A DNA stretch of 64,000 bases, from the NCBI GenBank assembly GCA_023105745.1, contig JALGQZ010000003.1:47572196-47636195 (forward strand), read 5' to 3'. Positions within the stretch are counted from its first letter, which is position 1, and every line of letters begins with the position of its first letter. Below the pieces are notes generated by a model. That model saw nothing but the letters and a program-made list of their open reading frames with translations, was not told the origin of the DNA and ran no database searches. Shown one piece after another: positions 31,201 through 44,663 of the stretch. The DNA comes from Austropuccinia psidii. Lineage: Eukaryota; Basidiomycota; Pucciniomycetes; Pucciniales; Sphaerophragmiaceae. Position numbers and translations under genes: made by a program.

Positions 31201-33099
31201 CGTCAGCCTGAGTGTATGAAGAGGTGACAATATATGACTGTGAAATGGATAATAAAGATAAAAAAGGCTTTAATTAAAAGAAAAAGGGCTTTACTAAAAG
31301 AGCTTTAGTGGTGGTCAAGTTGCTAATTATAATAAAAGACTACAAGATTAAGAGTTTAATTATACCAGATTATTTCCAAGGGTATAACTGTTTTTGGACA
31401 GTTTTATTATGTGGGAACTCAAGAGCAAGATGAGGAAACCTTTTCTGGTGCATAAAAGGCCTCTGTTTATCCTGAAATGGGGTGGAATGTCCCTTTAGGC
31501 CATGCACGTAGAGGAAGTGAAGAGTTTTCACTTCTGAGTACTGGCTTGTGGTTTCCACAGAGCCCATATACACTTGATTGGGCTCAGATGTGGTTTGGAA
31601 ACCACATCTGGGCAGTTTCACCAATACAGGGTGAAGCCTTTCATCTAGGGACCACACACCCCTCTTCTCATGTTTATGACACGTAGAATGGTGTAAAGAA
31701 CATGTATGGTACCTTAGTATTGAATGAGATATGAGGTATATAATTGAAAGAATTCTTCTTCATCCATTTGACACCTCATAATCATGGTTGAGGGATATTA
31801 TCCCACAGTAAAGGTGTTTGGCCAAGTGTGGTATTTGAACCTTAAAACTGCTATAGCTTTATCATTTTTTGAGATATTAATTTCAGAATTTGTTTGTTTT
31901 GAAGATCTAGATGCGATCTACACAATGGTACCTCATTTGGTATGGGTAACATCAAATATGACAAGGTTATGCCATTTACAAGCTTTGTTTTCTTACTTAT
32001 GATTTCCTCAATATCTGTATGGAGCTTGTTTACCCCAAAGCCTTTGTTCGAGATAAGATATGGAGAAATGAAAGGAAAAATCAGATATCCCTGAATCTGC
32101 TCTTTCCAAAATGACCTCACTTTAATTATCTCACACTAAAATTGTAGAAGTTAGATGGGAGGTGAATATTTTTTTCACCCTTATTTGACTTTATTTTGGC
32201 CATAACTTCTGTAATTTTATTGTTAACTCAATTTTGCTAGTACCATTCCATATCCCTGATTTAGAGCTTCAATTTGAATACCCATTTGCTGGGGTTAAGC
32301 CTCTTCCTCTGTATTTCAGATAAGAGGTTAAAATTAAAGTTTATGCTCAGAAACAACTTTGAGCAGGAATAACTTTTTTATTCTTTGTCCTATGATTATT
32401 GGACTTGTATATTTGGAAAGAGGTGAGTTTCTTCTTTCTTTTGATACCTTTTTAGTTAATTTTGCTCAAATCCATGTTTTGGTGGTATCTTGCCTTTACC
32501 ATTGGTTTATGGTATTTGAGTGTCATGCTTGTGCTCTGGTTCTGAGTAACAAGCTGACACAATTTTTGTTATCCAGATATACAGTTTTGGCTATCCAGAT
32601 ATACAATTTTCTCAAAATCTGTATGGAACCTATTTGCCCCATAACTTCTGTTTTAGATGCAATATGGGGAAATGGATGGCACCATGAGATATCCCTGCTT
32701 GTTCTCTTTCCAAAATGACCCCACTTTAGGTATCTCATACTAAAACTGTAGAAGCTAGGTTAGAGGTGAATATTTCATTCACCCTTATTTGACATTATTT
32801 TGGCAATAACCTCTGTTTTTTTGGTGTTAGCTCAATTTGGCTAGTACCATTGGATATCCCTTAAATAGAGCTTCAATTTGAATACCCATTTGCTGGGTTT
32901 AAGACTCTTTCTCTGGACTTCAGATGGGAGGTGAAAATTAAGCTTTATTCTCAGCAAATGTTTTTGAGAAGGAATAATCTTATGATACCTTTTGAGCTGG
33001 TTTGTCTCAGTTTCATGTGTTGGTGGTATTTTTCTCTACCATTTGTTTATGGTATTTTGCTGTCATGCTTGTGCCTTGGGTATGAGTCATAGGCTGAAA
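31201..33099 (-). repeat. 3' LTR of GypD, 1899 bp with internal duplication
   Basis: Starts CGTCAGCCTGAG and ends GTCATAGGCTGAAA, both decayed from the TGTCAG...GGCTGACA ends of the partner LTR at 54046-55403. It is about 540 bases longer than the partner because a block of about 600 bases is tandemly repeated (32130 onward and 32734 onward). Confidence 0.8.
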
Positions 33100-36000
33100 T
33101 ACCCTCCACTCAAAATAAGGCTCATCATTAATGAGAATTTTCAGCCCTCCTAGAGGCTCTGAATATTCTCAGGTTCACATTACCATCTGGTATGGCATCT
33201 TCTGCTAACCATTTCTCCGCATCTGCTGTTTGGTTTTTGAATCTGACCAAATATTTTGTCTGGTCTTTACCCTTCATTCTTATCTTCCTGGACTTTATGA
33301 TCTTTTCATGATGCCAGGGTAGTCTTCCACATCCACTATGTCCTGTGGGGGGTAGGTATTTTTCCTGGAGGGTAACTTATCCTCTCCTGTCTGGAAGTAG
33401 GGTTTTACCAAACTCTCTGGGAATACTGGGTGCTTCCTGGAGAATTCCTCTGTAATTCTAACCTCCACTGAATGTTTCCCTATAAATTTGAAGATAGTGA
33501 AGGCTCCCACAAACAAGTCTCCCATTTTCTTTAGGCCCTTGAGGTTATTAAAGTTGAGCGTAGATCCCAACACTTGGTCCCCTTCTTTAAATTCTGGTTC
33601 CATGTGTGTTTTGTACTACCTCTGTTTGTTGAGCTCTTTATCCTCATCTATGAACTTATAAGCTGTATCAAATGCTCTCTCAGAATATTATTCTTCAAAT
33701 TATCCACAGGCAATAGGGTATTTGACCAATTTTCTACCATTGAGGGTGATTTCCCTGTGATATAGTTCTGTCTGGTGTTGTATTCCAGTTGGAGTGCTGG
33801 TAGGAGTGTGACCCACTCATGGGTGTATCCTTAATGGTCCTTATATTCAATGCCATATGCACAATATCCTCTGATGATTTCCTCCCTTTTCTGGATCATC
33901 CTTTCAGTTAAACGATCTTTCTGCGGATGGTAAGCTGTAGAAAATGCAAGGTTTGTTCAAAGCATGTAATAGAGGTTGGTCCAAAATTCTGATGTGAATT
34001 TTGGGTCCCTATCACTAATGATGATTTTAGGTACTCCACGTGTGGATATGCTGTTATTCTAGAATAACAGGGCTGTATCCATAGCTGTGTCTTTCTTGTG
34101 ACATGGTAGGCACCTTACACCTTTACTGTACCTATTGGCTATTACTAGGCAAGCATTGAGTTTTTCCTTGCCTCCTGGGACTAGTCCTGTGACCCACTCC
34201 ATGATAATGGTTTCCCATAGGTGTTTGGGCTATTTTATATGTTGAAGAAGACCATATTTATTCCCATTTTTTTTTTCCTTCTGGCATCTATCACAAGTGT
34301 TGATGTATTCACTCAACTCTTGTTTTCATTAGGGCCACCAAGCTTTGCTTGCTACCCTCTCTTTGGTCCTGTCTTCACTCATGTGTCTCATATAAGGGAA
34401 GTCATGGTATTCTAGCAGTATCACGGATATGTGGTGTCTATCTATTACTGTGAGGGCACTAGAATTCTTCTCTCTGTGATATAGTAGTCCATCTATGAGG
34501 AAAACCTTGTTATCCTTCTACTCCCTCAACCAGGGCTCCTCTAACTTGGATTCCAGTTAAGGGCTCTTGTGCATCTGTTGAAGGAGTTGTGAAAATATGC
34601 TACACAGTTTGTACTTGTTATAGGTTTTGGTGACTGAACTGGAAATCTAATCATGCATTTATGAGGAGCTTATTCCCAATATGGAAGTTTCTGTCCCTTC
34701 TTGTTCCCTGTTATTACTGTATGAAGCACCAAATTCTGGTGCGCATGCAGAAAATTGGAAGTTCTTTCTCCTGTCTATTTCCATGAAGGGGATAGGAAAT
34801 TTGCCACCTACTTCAGGGTCATAAGCTGGGTTGCCTTTGACATTTTCCAGTGGCCATCTCCTTAGGGCACTTCATTGATGTGGATTTTTCTTTCTTTGTA
34901 TATGATGGGTATGCTACCTCCATACTCTTGGATGGCTATTTTCCACCTCAACAAGTGTCTATTTGTAGTCTCCATGTTAAGTAAAGACTTCAAGGCTGTG
35001 CAGTCTCTGTAGACCTCAAAGACTGCACCCTCCAAGTAATAATGGAGTTTTCCTAGAGCCCAGACTAAAAATAATTATTCAGTCTGAGTGTCTCCATACC
35101 TGTCCCATGAAACTTTCAATTGCCTGGAGATGTAGCATACTACTCCCTTCCCTTGTTCACCATCCACAATTTGTCTTTGGTGAAGGGATGCTCCTAGGAA
35201 TTGACTACATGCTGCATCTATATATAATTTGAATCGTAGTTCAAATTCAAGTTTTATAAGGACAGGTGCATTAGTGCATTCATATTTTATCCTCTCATAT
35301 GCATCCCTACTTTCCTTTGCAATTTCAAAAACTACATCTTTTAAACATCAATTCTATAGACTACTAGTTATGTGGGAAAGGTTTTTGATGTGTTTTCTGT
35401 AGTATCTAGTAAACCCAAGAAAGATTGCGTCTCTTTGATTTTCCTTGTTAATGGTTTGCAAAGTACTTCTGCTACTTTGTTCTAATCTATGGCCAGGCTA
35501 ATTCATTAGACTTTATTTCCTAGTGCCAATAATTTTTGTTGGACAAAATTGCTCTTCTTAAGTGAAATTTTCAGATTAATAGGTATTCATTCACTAAGTA
35601 CTCTGTTTATGTAATGCACATGGTCTTCCCATTTCTCAGAGTATAGAATGATATAATCAATATATAACACCATCCACTATTCCAATATTTCTTGAAATTT
35701 TGTGTCCATCATCCTTTGGAAATGGGCTGGGGCATTTTTGATTCCAAAAGGCATCCTGGTGTACTAATATATGCCCATATGACATATGATCCTGAGTAGC
35801 TTCTTGGAGTTTGGTTTAACTCCATTCTGGTGAAAGGCTTTCATAAAATTGATCTTGGTTATGTATTTGACTTTTTCCAGATTTTCTAGGGCATGAGGTA
35901 TCCTTGGTATTGGTTACCTATCAGCTTTTGTGTAGTTATTCAGGGCTCTGAAATCTCTATACAACCTAGATTTGCCATAATGCCAGGTGATAAGGACAGG

Positions 36001-36946
36001 CATGGTGATTTCCACTATTTTGTTGTGTCGTATCTTCTTGATGACATTCATGTCTAGGAGCTCATTGATTTTTTTTCAATTTCTTTCCTAGTTTCCAGGA
36101 TTTCTGAAAATGGAGGTCCTCTGAGAATGGTTGGATAAGGTCTCTACACATCCAGATATAGTCCTATATCATGGCCTCTGATCTCATCTAAGGGCTCTTG
36201 ACCAATGGAAAAAGCTGGTCTATTTTTCCTCTTATTTTCAGTAAACTAAGTCTTTCTTTACTGGTCAGGTTAGAAATGAATTGGCCTTTCTTGAATTCAT
36301 TAATCCATTCTTCTAGAGGGTATTGTTTAGATATATTGTATATATCAAGTGAAAATTTCTTTTCCTTTATTTTACCTATGGTAATGTGCCTGATGTTACT
36401 ATTATAGATTTAAATTACATACATCCTTTGGTCATCTGTTACCAGTAAGAATATCTTGATGTTAGCATCTTCAAGCACTACAAGCTCTGGGTTGTGTCTG
36501 ATATTACCTTTCTTATGGGGTATGTTTATCTCTTTTATATTGGTACGAATGGATATCATCTTGCCTGATGCACTTTTAAAGTTCTTTGCCTTGGCGTGCA
36601 AGAGTTGCTTCTCCCAATTTGGGAAGTAGTTTTCCAAGTATTTTTTGGCCACTATTGAGCAGTGTGCACCACTATCAATGATCAATGGGTGTTGAGCATT
36701 ATCAGTACAAAAAGTCATCTTTGTGGATTTCCTATGTATATATTCCATTCCTCTAGTTGGTGTTACTAGGAAGTTCTGTGCATCTTGTGTGTGTTTACAC
36801 AATTTTTTGTTTGCAGTATCTTGGGGAATTCCTGCTTCCAACTGTATATCCTGAATTTTTAGCTGTGTTTTCTCTTGGTACTCCACTAGAAGTTCCTCTT
36901 TTGGGTCATGGTAGTCATCAGAGTGTTCTCTTATGGCATCACCCAT
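33100..36946 (-). pseudogene. pol: GypD Pol, heavily decayed
   Basis: Read on the minus strand from 36946 there is an acidic linker, then the aspartic protease motif IDSGAHCSIV (about 36665). The RT, RNase H and integrase regions that follow parallel GypC at 40686-44558 in order and wording. They are full of stops and frame changes and the longest open pieces are at the two ends. The C-terminal integrase segment is open at 33603-33295 (EGDQVLGSTLNFNNLKG and SRKHPVFPESLVKPY). Many differences from GypC are transitions. This is a non-functional relic. The frames on the plus strand in this interval are antisense shadows. Confidence 0.8.
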
Positions 36947-37031
36947 AAAGTATTATTCAGAATCCTCTGTTAGGGATTTTTCCTCTGGGACTTGTTCAAT
37001 GGCATGGACTTTTTCCTTTTCCTTTGAACAG

Positions 37032-37036
37032 TTGTT
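37032..37036. repeat. Left target-site duplication of GypC (TTGTT)
   Basis: TTGTT directly precedes TGTCAGGATG. The same five bases follow GGCTGACA at 48917-48921. Confidence 0.9.
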
Positions 37037-40000
37037 TGTCAGGATGAAACTATGAAAGAGTGGTAATGTAGGCTATTTACAACTCAAACTATGTTTGTGA
37101 CACGGTAAAAAATGCTTTAAGAAGGTTTTGAGATGATTAAAAATAAATGTAAAGGGCTTTACTATAGTGGTTATAGTGGTGGTGAGCGCTGTTGAAAGCC
37201 CTGGGTGCAGCTTTATCTGTTGGGTTACAATAATAAAAGACTACAATAATTAAAACTTATAATTATACCTGATTATTAACCAAGAGTAAAACTGTTTTTC
37301 ACAGTTTAATACGTAGGTTATTCAAGAGCAGGATGAGGAAAGGTTTTTGGCTGTGAAAAGCCCTCCTTTTATCCTGAAATTGAGGTGGAAAGGCTGCTAG
37401 ACCTTTCCACGTAGAGGAAGTGAATATTTTTCACTCTCTATGACAGGCTTGTGGTTCGCAAACAGCCTTTATACTCTTTATTGGGCTCAGATGTGGTTTT
37501 GGAACCACATCTGGGCGGATTTCACCACTACAGGGTGAAAATATTCATCTGGGGACCTCACAGCCTGATTCTGACGTGTATGACGCGTAGAATGCTGTAC
37601 AGAAACTGTATGGTACCCCAGTATTGACTGACATATGAGGTATTGAAGTAAAAACATGCTTCTTTGTCTATTTGACACCTCATATTCATGGTTATGGGAT
37701 ATTATCCCATGGTAATGTAAGGTTTGTCTATGAAACTCTTGATAATAGTAACAATATCAAGAGTACTATGACTGTCCTCAGTAGAAAAATATAATATAAT
37801 GAAATATTATAACCACAAATTTAAATATAATTATTAAAAATAATTATATAAAAAAAAATAAATTTAATTATTATTATAATAATATAATAATAAAAAAATA
37901 TAATAATTATAATAAATTATAATTATTCTATTATTGATATAGTCACTGACAGTTATAACAATAAGAAGTGTAAAGCTCTTAATGAGACAATTACACGTGG
38001 AAAATAAGAATATTAACCACTTATAAATAATATAAATATTATTTATAAAAAGAATTAATCACACACTGTGCAGAAATAATTCTTTATAGAATAAAATTCT
38101 ATATAAAAAAACTAATAATAGATAAAAAAAATATAGAACTTTAAAGAAAACTTACTTATAATATTTATTTAATACAACAAGTTATAAAACAACAGTTATT
38201 ATATTAAATAATGATTATAAGTTAAAAACACGCCAAAAATCAATAAAATCAAAGATAAAACAACTTTTTATACTAAAATTTATGATTAAAGAGTTTTTGA
38301 GAGGAATTTGTGGATTTTAAAAGATATTTAAGATGAAAATTTTATATAATAAAAGTTATTATAGATGATTACAACAATAATCTGAATTCTATGACTTCAA
38401 TTCTTTAATTTAATAAATAAAGAATAAAAATAACTTAAGAATTACTTTTAATAATAAGATTTTATATTTAATAAAACTTTACCTGTTTAAATGTCTAATA
38501 TGATTGGATTGATTATGAATGATGGACAAAAACAGTGATGAAAAGACTCTTTTTATGTCTACAGAGCAACTCTCATGATTCATAATGGATGTAGAGGGCG
38601 TGCTCAGGTCAAAACTGAAAAACCATGCTTAAAAATTAAGTTCTTAACTTAAGGCAACTTATTTTTACTTCCAATTTAAAGTTACCAGTGTTATTCTTAA
38701 CTCCAAGTAACTTTAATCCTCATTTAGTTTAATTATTTTAAGTTTTAATATAAAATAAGTTTATTTATATTAAAGTTCATCACATGAACAACATAAAATC
38801 AGAGTTTCAAGCAAAAATCTCTTAAACTGAATTTTTAATTAATTTTTAAAGAAATCATAATTTTCTTTAAGCATAATTAAAAAGTAATTTTCCAGGCTAA
38901 TTACCCAGGAAACTTATTAATAAAAGATACTTAAAATTTAATTTATATATTGATAATATTAAATTCTAAGCTGTGTGAAATTTTCAAGCAAATCCATTAA
39001 GATTTGGATTTTTAATGAATTTTTGAAGTTATTACTATTTTTCCACGTAAAATAGCAATACACACAAAACCTTAAGTTTTGATAAGGTTTTGATGATTGA
39101 AACCTTAAAGTTTTAAGCTTATTTAAGCTTTTTAAGCTTGATTAAGCTTTGACAGTTCTTAAAACCTTGATTCCAAGCCTGCTTATTGGGATTTACCCTC
39201 TTGGCAGCTTGAAATTCCTGTCCAATTTAGGATAAAACCAGTTTAAACCTTAAGGTTGGATCAAAGTCTAATCTTAAAGTTTAAATAAGGTTGAAAATCC
39301 TCCAATACAGGTGGACAACCTTAATTGAATCCTTGCAGATCCAAAAAGTTGGGTACCCCAGCTCTATTTGGTCTTTTTCCTTTGTCCCACCTTTTTGCGT
39401 GGATTTTGCCCTTTTATTTATTTAAAGCCATACTATGGCTTTAAACCCTTTTAAATTGAGCTCACGCAGGATTTACATTCTGTATGGCAAATCCTTAGCC
39501 AATTCAGTAAATATACACCACACCTTAATTTTAACTAAAATTTTGGTTAAGTTGCATAAACCTTATGTAACTTTAAATTTAAGCTTAATTAAGCTTAAAT
39601 TTAACAATTTTAAAAAAATGTTAAAAAGTTACATTAGTACTGTGAGATTCTTAAATCTTCTAATAACACAAGAAATAAGTGTTTTTGGGTATAACACCCT
39701 ATGGGTGTACCCTAGGTTATTTTTGGTGTAGAATCCAAAAATGACATAATAATTATAACTTTGTTTATCCAAAAAAAGGTTATACTTATTTTTTATTATT
39801 TTTTATTTTAAATTCAACTAAAAAGTCTGTTTAAGACAAATTTAATTGTTTATAAAATCATTTGTGGCCTTATGGGTATGTTAAACATACCTCACAGGCT
39901 CACAGGTAAGGCTGTATCTGACAGCAGGTGGGATTTTGACCTTAAAGTGGTCATAACTCTGTCAGTTTTTGAGATATCAAGCTCAAAGTTGGTTCATTGA

Positions 40001-40661
40001 ATAGCTCTGTATGGGCTCTACACAATGGTACCCAGCTTGACATGGTTATCATTAAATATGACAAAGTTATCCCATGTACAAGTATTTTTGTACATTGGCG
40101 TGGTCTGGGCAAAAGCTGTATTAAGCTTGGTTGGCCAATAACTTCTGTTGTAGTTGAGCTATGAGGAAATTGATGGCACCATCAGATATCCCTGATTGTG
40201 CTCTTTCCAAAAAGACCCCACTTTAGGTATCTCACACTTAAACTGTAAAAGTTAGATGAGAGGTGAATGTTTTGTTCACCCTTATTTGGTCTGAATTTGA
40301 CCATAACTCAAGTAATACTGGTGCTAGCTCAGTTTGGCTAGCACCATTAGATAGCCCTGGCTTAGAGCTTCATTTTGAATACCCATTTGATGGGGTTAAG
40401 CCTCTCCTTCTAGATTTTAGATGAGAGGTGAAAATTAAGGTTTATGCTCAGCAATAACTTGGAGGAGGAATAACTTTGTTATTTCTTGTCCTATGGTGAT
40501 GGGACTTATATTTTCAGAAAGAGGTGAGTTTCCTCTTTCTTTTGATACCTTTTGAGCTAATTTGGCTCAGCTCCATGTTTTGGTGGTATTTTGGCTATAC
40601 CATTGGTTTATGGTATTTTAGCTGTCATGCTTGTGCTGTGGTTTTGAGTCACAGGCTGACA
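37037..40661 (-). repeat. 3' LTR of GypC, interrupted by a solo LTR
   Basis: Starts TGTCAGGATGAAAC and ends GTCACAGGCTGACA on the plus strand. Sequence 37716-39904 plus one GGTAA is extra relative to the partner LTR at 47486-48916. Confidence 0.92.
37716..39904 (-). mobile_element. Solo LTR related to GypB, 2189 bp, inside the GypC LTR
   Basis: Begins TGTAAGGTTTGTC and ends CTCACAGGCTCACA, with GGTAA on both sides (37711-37715 and 39905-39909). It is very AT-rich (for example 37790-38300). It is a diverged subfamily of the GypB LTR, and an inverted fragment of the same subfamily is at 55404-55813. The strand is inferred from the shared ends. Confidence 0.88.
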
Positions 40662-40684
40662 TACCCTCACTCTAAAAAAGGCTC
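40662..40684 (-). other. Polypurine tract of GypC
   Basis: On the minus strand AGAGTGAGGGTA directly precedes the TGTCAGCCTG start of the 3' LTR, as expected for plus-strand priming. Confidence 0.65.
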
Positions 40685-40685
40685 A

Positions 40686-43600
40686 TCATTGATGAGACTG
40701 TTCAGTCCTCCTAGAGGCTCTGAATCTCTTTAGATGAAGGTTCCCATCTGGTATGGCATCCTCTGCCAACCATTTGTCTTTGTCAGCTGTCTGGTTCTTG
40801 AATCTGACTAGATATTGTCTCTGATCCTTCCCAATAAGTCTGATTTTTCTGGCCCTGATGATTTTACTCACAGGTCCAGGAGAGTCTTCTACTTCCACTA
40901 TTTCTGGTGGAGTGATGTTTTGGTTCCTGGAGGGGAATTTATCCTCCTCTGTTTGGAAGTATGGTTTGACCAGGCTCACTGGAAAGACTGGGTGTTTCCT
41001 AGAAAACTCCTCAGTGAGCTTGACCTCTACTGCATTCTTCCCTATCAACTTAATGATAGTGAAGGGCCCTCCAAATGAGTCTCTCATTTTCTTGGGTCCT
41101 TTGAGATTGCTAAAGTTCAGTGTAGACACTAACACCTAGTCCCCTTCCTTGAAGTCAGGTTCCATATGTGATTTGTCCCACCTTTGCTTTTTATACTCTT
41201 TGGCCTCAGCTATGCATTTGGCAGCAGTATCACAGGCTTTCTTCCACATATCATGGAAGTCTTTGGCTGTGGGGTGGATGGTCAGAAGATTTTTCTTCAA
41301 GTGATCCACAGGTAACAGGGGATTCCACCCTTTCTCTACCAGTGCAGGTGTTTTTCCTGTGGTAGAGTGCTGACTTGTATTATAAGCCCGTTGGACTGCT
41401 GGTAAGAGGGTGACCCAATCATGGGTTTATCCCTCATGGTCCTTGTATTCCATGCCATATGCACAGAACCTCCTGAGGATGTCCTCCATTGTTTGGATCA
41501 TCCTCTCAGCTAGGCCATCTGTTTGTGAATGGTAAGCTGTGGAAAAAGCAAGCTTGGTGCCAAGCATGTCATATAAATTAGTCCAAAATTCAGATGTGAA
41601 TTTTGGGTCCCTGTCACTGATTATGATCTTAGGGACTCCACAGGTGGATATGGTGTTATTTCAAAATAACAGAGCAGTGTCCATGGCTGTGTCCTCTTTA
41701 TGGCATGGTAGACATCTCATGCTCTTTCTGAACTGATCAACTATGATTAAGCAGGCATTGTAGTTCTCTTTGCCTCCTGAGACAAGTCCTGTGACCCAGT
41801 CCATGTTGATGGTTTCCCATGGGTGTTTGGGTTCTTCTATATGTTGAAGCAACCCATATTTCTTCCCATGTTTTCTATTTGCCTTTTGGAATCTTTCACA
41901 AGTGTTGATGTATTCACTCAACTCTTGCTCCCACTTGGGCCACCAAGCTGTGCTTGCTACCCTCTCTTTAGTCTTGTCCTCACTCATGTGTCCCATATAG
42001 GGGCAGTCATGGCATTCCTGCAGGATTAAAGGGATGTGGTCTCTGTCTATCACTGTGAGTGCACTGGTGTGCTTTTATCTGTGATAAATCAGGCCATCTA
42101 TAAGGAAAAATTTATTGTCCTTATAGGCCCTCAACCAGGGTTCATCCAGCTGGGTTTCCAGTTCTGGGCTCCTGTATTTTTGTTGAAGGAGTTGGAGTAG
42201 TATGCTACACTGTTTGTGTTTAGCATAAGATTTCAGTACTGCATTGAAAAATTCATTGTGCAGTTCTGAGGAACTTATTCCCAGTATGGGGGTTTCTGTC
42301 CCTTCTGAATCAGTGTTTCCACTGTCAAGGCTACCACTCCTTGGTGCCCATTCAGAAAATCTGAAGTTCTTCTTCCTATTTATTTCCATAAAATGGATAG
42401 GAATTTTTGCAGCAACTTCAGGGTCATAAGCTGGATTGCTTTTGACATTGTCCAGTGGCCATCTGCTAAGGCCATCTGCATTGGTATGGCCTTTACCTTC
42501 CTTGTATATGATGGTCATGTTCCCTCTATACTCCTGGATGGCTATTTGCCATCTCAGCATGTGTCTATTAGTAGTCTTCATGTTTAGTAAAGACTTCAAG
42601 GCTGTGCAGTCTGTGTAGACTTCAAAGACTGCACCCTCCAAATAATAATGGAGTTTTTCGAGAGCCCAGACTAGAAATAGACATTCTGTCTGGGTGGCCC
42701 CATACCTGGCTTCTGAATCTTTCAGCTGCCTGGAGATGTAACATATTACACCTTCTCTTGGTTCACCATCCACAATTTGTCTTTGGTGAAGGGCTGCTCC
42801 CAAGCCTTGACTGCATGCTGCATCTATATATAACTTGAATGGTAGTTCAAAGTCAGGCAAGATGAGCACAGGTGCATTGGTTAGTTCATATTTGATCCTC
42901 TCATATGCATTCCTCCTTTCCTTGGTTATTTCAAAAACTACATCCTTTGAGCATAACTTGTATAAACTACTAGTTATGTGGGCAAAGTTTTTGATGTGGT
43001 TTCTATAGTAGCTAGCATATCCAAGGAAAGATTGCATCTCTTTGATGTTTTTTGGTACTGGCTTTTGCAGTACTGCTGCTACTTTGTTCTGGTCAATTGC
43101 CAGACTAAGGCCTGAGACTTTGTGTCCTAGAGCTAGTAGCTCTTGTTGGCCAAAATTACACTTTTTAAGTGAAATTTTCAGATTGATGGGTGTACATTTA
43201 CTTAGCACTCTGTCTATGTATTGTACATGGTCTTCCCATGTCTCTGAGTATATAATGATATCATCAATATATACTACCATCCAGCCTTCCATTATTTCTT
43301 CTTGAAATATGGTGTCCATCATCCTTTGGAAGTGGGCTGGTGCATTCTTGATGCCAAATGGCATCCTGGTGTGCTCATATATGCCCATATGGCATATTAT
43401 TCTGAGCAACTTCATGGAGTTTGGTTTAACTCTATTTTGGTGGAAGCCTTTCATACAATCCATCTTGGTTATGTATTTGGCTTTGGCCAGCTTATCCAAG
43501 GCATGAGGTATCCTTGGTATAGGGTACCTGTCTGCTTTTGTGTAGTTATTCAGGGCTCTGAAGTCTCCACACAATCTAGACTTGCCATCATGCCAGGTGA

Positions 43601-44663
43601 TCAGGACAGGAGTGGTGATTTCCACTATTTCATTATGTCCAATCTTTCTGATGACATCCATATCCAGGAGTTCATTGATGTGTTTTTCAATTTCTTTCCT
43701 GGTTTCCAGACTTGCTGGATAAGGAGGTCTCCTCAGCATGGGTGGATAAGGTCTTTCCACATCCAGATATAGTTCTATATCATGGCCTTTAATCTTGCCT
43801 AGTGGTTCTTCACCAATGGCAAAAGCTGGCCTGTTTTTCCTCAGCATCTTCAGTAAACTTAGTTTTTGTTTACTGGTGAGGGTAGTTCTAAACTGTCCCT
43901 CCTTGAATTCCTTCAAGAGTTCTTCTAGTGGATCCTGTGAAGATATGTGGTATATATCAAGTGAAAATTTCTTTTCCTTGTTGGTACCAATGGTAATGTG
44001 CCTGTTTTTACTGTTGTAAATATCTATGCCATACATCCTCTGGTAATCTGTTCGCAGTAAAAACCCTTGGATGTGGGCATTTTCAAGCACTACAAACTCT
44101 GGGTTGAGTCTGATATTACCCTTCCTGTGGGGTATAATTATCTCTTTGATAATTGTCCCAATGGCAGTCATCTTCCCTGATGCACTTTTGAAGTTCTTTG
44201 CCTTAGTGGGAAAGAGCTGTTTTTCCCAGTTAGGGAAATGGTTATCCAGATAATTTCTGGCCACTATGGATCAATGTGCTCCACTGTCAATGATCAGTGG
44301 GTGCTGAGCATTGTCAATACATACAGTCATTTTTGTGGCTGTTCCATGTATATATGCCATTCCTTTGGTTGGTGTAACCAGGAATGTCTGTGCATCTTGT
44401 GTGTGTTTGCACAAGTTCTTGTTGGCAGTGTCCTGTGGCATGCCTGCTTCCAGCTGTATATCCTGGATTTCCAGTGGGGTTTCCTCTTGGTATTCCACTA
44501 GAAATTCCTCTCTTGGGTCTTGATCATCATCAGATGGTTCTCCGATGGCATCTCCCATAGAGTCTGATTCAGAATCCTCTGTTGGAGGTTCTTCTTCAGG
44601 GACTTTTTCTATAGCATAGACTTTTTTCTTTGCTTTTGGACAGTTTTTAGCATAGTGGTCTGT
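40686..44663 (-). pseudogene. pol: GypC Pol: protease, RT, RNase H, integrase
   Basis: One minus-strand frame from the end of the zinc knuckle to the TGA/LTR region. The protease motif is IDSGAH (about 44280), broken by TGA at 44271-44273. A long open part (44264-42075, 729 codons) holds the RT with VVYIDD, RNase H ([30 protein letters not shown]) and the spacer before integrase. A TAA at 42075-42077 separates the integrase, whose zinc-finger CxxC reads CERF, losing a Cys. A TGA at 41661-41663 and at least two further stops precede the open C-terminus (41135-40686). That end has VLVSTLNFSNLKGPKK and a chromo-like tail (QYLVRFKNQ, DKWLAEDAIPD). There are five or more nonsense changes but no frameshift. 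Confidence 0.92.

Noticed and set aside
37790..38300. Very AT-rich stretch as a centromere core or replication origin
   Set aside because: It lies wholly inside a solo LTR bounded by a 5-bp duplication, so its composition belongs to the LTR.
43042..43772. Plus-strand frames opposite GypC pol
   Set aside because: Antisense shadows of the long RT/RNase H frame, with no independent feature.
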